Shown here in pieces: positions 5,019-8,625 of a DNA stretch of 8,625 bases. The notes under the pieces are model-generated. The model saw only the letters and a list, made by a program, of their open reading frames with translations, was not told where the DNA came from and searched no databases. Each line of letters starts with the position of its first letter. Position 1 is the stretch's first letter. Source of the stretch: Clostridia bacterium (GTDB lineage Bacteria > Bacillota_A > Clostridia > Christensenellales > Borkfalkiaceae); NCBI GenBank assembly GCA_017399665.1, contig JAFQBR010000124.1, positions 1 through 8,625 of the forward strand. The letters run 5' to 3'. A program made the translations under genes and the position numbers.

Positions 5019-6935
5019 CTATTTTGAGGATTTTTTAAAAGGTTTTTTGCCTTGTTTTGGCTTAGAAAAAGGCGCGGTTGTTTTTTTGCCTTTTGTTCCC
5101 GTCTTTGTAAAGGCGGACGGAGCGGATTGCTGGGTGGAAGAAAAATCTTCTACTAGGCAGTTTTTGCCCTTACCAATAAGGTCGTATCTGCCAGCCTTTT
5201 TTAATGCGGAAAGTACAAGCTTTCTGTTTTCTGGGCGGAAGTATTGAAGCAACGCGCGTTGCTCGGCCTTTTCTTCTGCCGTTTTAGGAACGTATACCTC
5301 TTCTAATGTATATGGGTCTAGACCGGTATAGAACATAGCGGTGGAAATTGTGCCGGGGGTGGGATAAAAATCTTGTACTTGCTCGGGGTGTAAGTTTTCG
5401 CTTTTTAAAAATAGCGCAAGCTCTATCGCGTCGTTGACGGTACTACCGGGGTGGGAGGACATAAGGTAGGGCACTAAGTATTGCTTTTTATTAACTTGAG
5501 CGGTAAGCTCGTAAAAGCGTTTTTTAAAGGCGTTGTATACCGAAAGGTTGGGTTTTCCCATTCTTTTTAAAACGTTATCAGAGCAATGCTCGGGCGCAAC
5601 CTTTAACTGACCGCTAACGTGGTGCTCGACAAGCTCTTTAAAAAAGCTTTGGTCTTTATCGGCAATAAGGTAGTCAAATCTTATACCCGAACGGATAAAT
5701 ACCTTTTTAACCTTTGGTAACTTGCGAAGCTTTCTTAAAAGATCTAAATAATCGCTGTGGTCAACCTTTAAAGCTGGGCAAGGGGTTGGAGCAAGACACT
5801 TTTTATCTGCGCACATTCCCTTATTTTTTTGGCCTGCGCAAGAGGGGGCGCGGAAGTTTGCAGTAGGTCCGCCAACGTCGTGAATATATCCTTTAAAGTC
5901 AGGCATATCGGTAATTTTTTTAGCCTCTTCAATTACAGACTCGTGACTTCTTACACTAATAACTCTACCTTGGTGATAAGCAAGCGAGCAAAAGTTGCAC
6001 GCGCCGTAGCAACCGCGGTTGTGAATAATAGAAAATTTAACCTCTTCAATGCCGGGCACTCCGCCAAGCGGTATATAAGAAGGATGAAAATCACGCATAA
6101 AGGGTAGGGCGTAAACCTCGTCCATTTCTTCCATAGTAAGTGGTGGGGTGGGCGGATTTTGTATAAGAATTTTATCGCCGTGGCGCTGAATTACCTTTTT
6201 ACCGCGAACGCTATCGTGCTCTTCTTGCTGAATACGGCAAGCCTTTGCATAATCCCTTTTACCCTCTTTTGTGTTTAGTGAAACCCTTTCAAAGGAGGGA
6301 CATTCCTTGCAAGGTCCAGCCTTATATTCGGTGGTCTTTACAGCATAGCAAGTACCTAAAATATCGGTAAGGTCTTTTATGTTTTCGCCTGCGTTTAATC
6401 TATCGGCAATTTCAACAACGTGCTTTTCCCCCATTCCGTACATTAAAAGGTCGGCAGTACAATCTAATAAAATAGATGGACGCACCTTATCATCCCAATA
6501 GTCGTAGTGCGCAAAACGGCGAAGAGAAGCTTCTAAACCGCCAATGGCAATGGCTACGTCGCCAAAATATTTACGTATATTTTTGCAGTATACAATGGTT
6601 GCTCTATCCGGTCTAGCGCCTGCTTTACCGCCGGGGGTATAGGCGTCGTCGCTTCTTTTTCTTTTTGCTGCGGTGTAATGCGCAACCATACTGTCTATAT
6701 TTCCGCCGTTAACTAAAAATGCAAGGCGGGGCTTACCAAATATTCGGTAATCTTCTTCACTTTTAGGCTGTGAAATTATGCACACCTTATAGCCTTTGCT
6801 TTCAAGCACTCTTGAAATAATAGCCGTGCCAAAAGAGGGGTGGTCTACGTAGGCATCCCCTGTAACAATAACAAAGTCAGGTCTATCCCAGCCCAGCTTT
6901 TGCATATCTTGTTTAGTAATTGGTAAAAACGGCAT
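5019..6935 (-). CDS. ygiQ: YgiQ-family radical SAM protein
   Basis: A 638-residue radical SAM protein of the YgiQ (UPF0313) family, whose reaction is not established as far as I know. The 4Fe-4S cluster motif CxxxCxxC is at C309, C313 and C316 (CYGACNFC) within the family's GxEEVKFSIIHNRGCYGACNFC-type context. The N-terminal part contains the conserved FVIVTGDAYVDHPSFGTAII (21-40), GKAGARPDR and IGGLEASLRRFAHYDYWDD stretches. Further on are DVGGPTANF, a cysteine cluster (CAGQKNKGMCADKKC), VAPEH and the DFYPTPGT block. About the last 35 residues are a Lys/Ser/Thr-rich disordered tail. The length is as expected. AGGAAGGT (6941-6948) precedes the ATG by five bases. A strong promoter at 7035-7062 gives a leader of about 90 bases containing element E4. 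It is followed by E3 and then ldhA. Confidence 0.93.
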   Translation of the reverse strand: MPFLPITKQDMQKLGWDRPDFVIVTGDAYVDHPSFGTAIISRVLESKGYKVCIISQPKSEEDYRIFGKPRLAFLVNGGNIDSMVAHYTAAKRKRSDDAYTPGGKAGARPDRATIVYCKNIRKYFGDVAIAIGGLEASLRRFAHYDYWDDKVRPSILLDCTADLLMYGMGEKHVVEIADRLNAGENIKDLTDILGTCYAVKTTEYKAGPCKECPSFERVSLNTKEGKRDYAKACRIQQEEHDSVRGKKVIQRHGDKILIQNPPTPPLTMEEMDEVYALPFMRDFHPSYIPLGGVPGIEEVKFSIIHNRGCYGACNFCSLAYHQGRVISVRSHESVIEEAKKITDMPDFKGYIHDVGGPTANFRAPSCAGQKNKGMCADKKCLAPTPCPALKVDHSDYLDLLRKLRKLPKVKKVFIRSGIRFDYLIADKDQSFFKELVEHHVSGQLKVAPEHCSDNVLKRMGKPNLSVYNAFKKRFYELTAQVNKKQYLVPYLMSSHPGSTVNDAIELALFLKSENLHPEQVQDFYPTPGTISTAMFYTGLDPYTLEEVYVPKTAEEKAEQRALLQYFRPENRKLVLSALKKAGRYDLIGKGKNCLVEDFSSTQQSAPSAFTKTGTKGKKTTAPFSKPKQGKKPFKKSSK

Positions 6936-6968
6936 AAAACACCTTCCTATAATTTTTTGCTATTGTAT

Positions 6969-7004
6969 AAAAGTGTGCCTATAAGTCGATTATCGGCAGT
7001 TTTT
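6969..7004. repeat. Core hairpin element E4, in the ygiQ leader
   Basis: The + strand core TATAAGTCGATTA (6980-6992) is inverted relative to E1-E3. TGCC (6976-6979) pairs with GGCA (6995-6998), and AAAA/TTTT can extend the stem past a mismatch. It lies inside the transcribed leader of ygiQ. Within it, minus-strand TCGACT is 16 bases from TACAAT, a possible second, weaker promoter. Confidence 0.6.
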
Positions 7005-7034
7005 GCTTTATATTTTGCGTTTTTCTACAATATA

Positions 7035-7062
7035 ATTATACTGTTTTGGCGTTTATTGTCAA
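7035..7062 (-). promoter_or_regulatory. Promoter of ygiQ
   Basis: The minus strand reads a perfect -35 TTGACA (7057-7062) and a perfect -10 TATAAT (7035-7040) with a 16-base spacer. Transcription would start near 7028. Confidence 0.8.
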
Positions 7063-7160
7063 GAAAATTTTAAATCTTTCGCTTAATAAAAAATAATTTA
7101 CAAAATCCGTTAATTTAAGAGGCTTTTTACAAAATGCCATTATTGCGCGTTTTTTTTAAC

Positions 7161-7179
7161 CTTTTTACAAGGTAAAAAG
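7161..7179. promoter_or_regulatory. Perfect dyad just upstream of promoter P1
   Basis: CTTTTTAC (7161-7168) and GTAAAAAG (7172-7179) form an 8-bp perfect inverted repeat with a three-base centre, two bases before the -35 box of P1. No T-run follows, so it is not a terminator; the position suits an activator site. GCTTTTTACAA at 7114-7124 resembles the left half. Confidence 0.45.
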
Positions 7180-7181
7180 CG

Positions 7182-7211
7182 TTGACTTATGCGCGCGAAA
7201 TATGTTATACT
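7182..7211 (+). promoter_or_regulatory. Promoter P1 of the short transcript
   Basis: -35 TTGACT (7182-7187), 18-base spacer, -10 TATACT (7206-7211). Transcription would start near 7218. It is the only good + strand promoter upstream of the terminator at 7329-7363. Confidence 0.7.
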
Positions 7212-7217
7212 TATTAA

Positions 7218-7363
7218 GTATTTATTTAATTGTAATTAAAAAGCAAAAAATGCTTAATAAAAGTATACTTTTCTTTTTTATGCAAAAATCTCAGTTAAGG
7301 GGTAAAATTTAGATTTTTTATGACGTATAAACTGTAAAACCTGCGGGTTTTGCAGTTTTTTTT
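7218..7363 (+). ncRNA. Candidate structured short RNA or attenuated leader
   Basis: An AT-rich unit of about 146 bases runs from promoter P1 to a strong terminator, with no frame that has a ribosome site at working distance. It holds five successive inverted repeats: TTTAATT-gt-AATTAAA (7225-7240), AAGCA-N5-TGCTT (7241-7255), the 14-base palindrome AAAAGTATACTTTT (7259-7272), AAAAATCT-N19-AGATTTTT (7284-7318) and the terminator stem. The fourth loop displays AAGGGG. It could be a free small RNA, or a leader whose terminator controls the gene at 7505. I do not recognise a known riboswitch. Confidence 0.45.
7329..7363 (+). terminator. Strong intrinsic terminator
   Basis: AAACTGTAAAACC (7329-7341) pairs with GGTTTTGCAGTTT (7346-7358), 13 bp including one U-G pair, with a TGCG loop and eight Ts (7356-7363). 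No annotated + strand gene precedes it within 5.7 kb, so it must serve the P1 transcript. Confidence 0.85.
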
Positions 7364-7396
7364 ATGCCATTTTTTACTCTAAAAAAAGTATGCTTT

Positions 7397-7425
7397 TTTA
7401 CAGCGGATAAATATTTTTGTTTAAT
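7397..7425 (+). promoter_or_regulatory. Promoter P2 of the zinc-ribbon gene
   Basis: -35 TTTACA (7397-7402), 17-base spacer, -10 TTTAAT (7420-7425). It would give a leader of about 70 bases with a small CGCC/GGCG hairpin (7438-7455). A near-palindrome, AAAAAG-TATG-CTTTTT (7383-7398), overlaps the -35 box and resembles the palindrome at 7259-7272. Confidence 0.5.
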
Positions 7426-7504
7426 TGGTAAAACCGTCGCCTTTTTAGGTCGGCGAAATATATTAACAATGTGAAAAAATGACATAACTAAAGGAGAATG
7501 GGCA

Positions 7505-8625
7505 ATGTCAAATTTTAAATGCAAAATGTGCGGTAAGCCGTTAGAACTTCAAAACGGCCAAACCATGTGCGAATGCAAGGCGTGCAAATCAATTCAAACC
7601 GTACCAAAATTAGAAGGCGGTGTTCGTGAAGAACTTTATGCGCGCGCAGGCGAACTACTTTTCCGCCAAAAGTTTAACGAAGCAAGCGAAATTTACAAGC
7701 AACTTATTAGCGAGGATGCGACTGATGCCGAAGCGTATTGGTCACTTGTTCTTTGCCGTTTTGGGGTAGAGTACGTAGAAGTCCCCGTTACACACAAAAG
7801 AACACCTTTTGTTAACAATCCGCAGCCAGAGCCTATTTTTAGTGACACTAACTATAATCTTGCTCTTCAATATGCAGATTCTTACCAAAAAGTGATTTAT
7901 GCTGAAGAGGCAAAAATTATCAATCAAATAAGCAAGTCTGCAATGCCAAGTGCTCCAGCAAATGCAAGTGCGCCTGTTAACGCACAGCCTCAAGCGCCCG
8001 TTGCCGAGCCTGAAACGGTTGCAACCGCTCCCGTTGCTGAAAGTAATCAGCCTCAAGCACCCGTTGCAGCACAACCTCAAAAGCCCGCGGTTGAAAATGC
8101 TCAGAACAACGCAGCTGTAAACACCGACGCGCAATCAACAAGCAAAAGCAATCTAGCTAACTCTTTAAGCGAAACGGAAAATGCTGAAATTTATTTAAAA
8201 GCAACTACCGCTATGCGCTTACACAAATATGACGAAGCTATAAAGCACTATCAACAGATAGCGGAATATAAAGATAGCGCAAGCAAAATTGAAGAATGCA
8301 AGAAAAAGATTGCAGAAGAGGGCGGCGCTACTTACGATTTAGCATGCAGATTTTTAAAGAAAGGTCAGTTTGCTCAAGCAGAAAGCACCTTTGCCTCACT
8401 TGGCGACTATAAAGATTCAAAACAGCTAAAAGAACTTGCCCACAAAGAGGGTATTTATGCTGCTGCTCTTAATTTAATGGCGCCCAAGACCGCCAGCGCA
8501 ATCGCTTTAACAAGAGCGGTTGAGCAATTAAAGAGCATTAGCGGATTTAAGGATGCTGACGCAAAGCAAAAAGAGGCTAAATCAAGATTAGAAATGATAG
8601 AAGCTGCGCAAAAAGCGGCTGAAGA
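7505..8625 (+). CDS. Zinc-ribbon and TPR-like protein, TIR domain apparently absent (partial)
   Basis: The frame stays open from ATG 7505 (ribosome site AAAGGAG 7490-7496) to the window edge, giving 373 codons without the C-terminus. Residues 1-28 form a zinc ribbon (C6, C9, C24, C27, with an extra C22). Residues 40-144 are helical TPR-like sequence containing DAEAYWSLVLCRFGVEYVE (74-92), which I recognise from clostridial zinc-ribbon/TIR proteins. There the TIR domain follows this helical part; here a Pro/Ala/Gln linker (about 146-215) follows, with QPQAPVA occurring twice. TPR-like repeats ending in YKDS, YKDS and FKDA (255, 302, 348) come next. There is no signal peptide or membrane segment so far, so it is probably a cytoplasmic scaffold. 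An overlapping ATG at 7498 is out of frame and stops after six codons. Function unknown. Confidence 0.85.
   Translation, partial: MSNFKCKMCGKPLELQNGQTMCECKACKSIQTVPKLEGGVREELYARAGELLFRQKFNEASEIYKQLISEDATDAEAYWSLVLCRFGVEYVEVPVTHKRTPFVNNPQPEPIFSDTNYNLALQYADSYQKVIYAEEAKIINQISKSAMPSAPANASAPVNAQPQAPVAEPETVATAPVAESNQPQAPVAAQPQKPAVENAQNNAAVNTDAQSTSKSNLANSLSETENAEIYLKATTAMRLHKYDEAIKHYQQIAEYKDSASKIEECKKKIAEEGGATYDLACRFLKKGQFAQAESTFASLGDYKDSKQLKELAHKEGIYAAALNLMAPKTASAIALTRAVEQLKSISGFKDADAKQKEAKSRLEMIEAAQKAAE

Noticed and set aside
7250..7312. A 20-codon + strand frame inside the P1 transcript, with a hydrophobic middle
   Set aside because: No ribosome site precedes its ATG, only A-rich sequence, and it runs through the palindromes of the candidate RNA.
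7218..7363. Known riboswitch or T-box in the leader
   Set aside because: No conserved T-box word, SAM, TPP, preQ1 or similar signature was visible; the unit is AT-rich with simple hairpins only.
7318..7524. A 68-codon minus-strand frame
   Set aside because: It lies over promoter P2, the terminator and the start of the zinc-ribbon gene, and shows no ribosome site or recognisable motif.
7742..8134. A 130-codon minus-strand frame
   Set aside because: It is the antisense of the zinc-ribbon gene's helical and linker region, with a composition (Cys, Arg, Leu) typical of a shadow frame.
1..8625. CRISPR array, insertion sequence or prophage
   Set aside because: No regularly spaced repeats with unique spacers, no transposase or integrase motifs and no phage structural gene were found.

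Overview
The window looks like part of a chromosome from a low-GC, fermentative Gram-positive anaerobe, most likely an uncultured gut-type clostridium. Supporting points are the strong AGGAGG-type ribosome sites, the TTGACA/TATAAT promoters, short intrinsic terminators, a fermentative D-lactate dehydrogenase, and a zinc-ribbon/TPR protein of a kind common in Clostridia. I see no phage structural gene, transposase, CRISPR array, tRNA or rRNA.

Layout. Bases 1-326 are non-coding and hold a degenerate repeat. A PlsC-type acyltransferase with a zinc ribbon (327-1583) is the only complete sizeable + strand gene. A series of minus-strand genes follows: a PHP-domain metal phosphoesterase (1680-2708), a small membrane protein of the CrtO-like acyltransferase family (2859-3416), a short XRE regulator whose last 13 codons are one base out of frame (3462-3681), D-lactate dehydrogenase ldhA (3885-4919) and a YgiQ-family radical SAM protein (5019-6935). 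Bases 6936-7504 have no convincing gene. They hold the ygiQ promoter and leader, an apparently free-standing short transcription unit ending in a strong terminator, and the promoter of the last gene. That gene (7505 to the window edge, + strand) starts like the clostridial zinc-ribbon/TIR proteins, but a Pro/Ala/Gln linker stands where the TIR domain is expected.

Regulatory layer. Four hairpin elements share the 13-base core TATARGTCGATTA: two nearly identical copies flank the PHP gene in direct orientation, and two flank ygiQ in inverted orientation. The XRE gene and a divergent 80-odd-base transcript each have a -10 box touching one of two identical-class 16-bp dyads set exactly 30 bp apart, a compact autoregulated switch. 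The divergent transcript carries a ribosome site and a start codon, but its terminator lies inside the reading frame.

How the genes fit together. They do not form one pathway. The acyltransferase and the CrtO-like protein suggest envelope-lipid chemistry, ldhA serves NADH reoxidation, and PHP and YgiQ are housekeeping or unknown. The most unusual signals are the core-sharing hairpins, the XRE switch with its frameshift, the short structured RNA at about 7218-7363, and the TIR-less zinc-ribbon protein. All functional calls come from reading motifs by eye; no database search was run.
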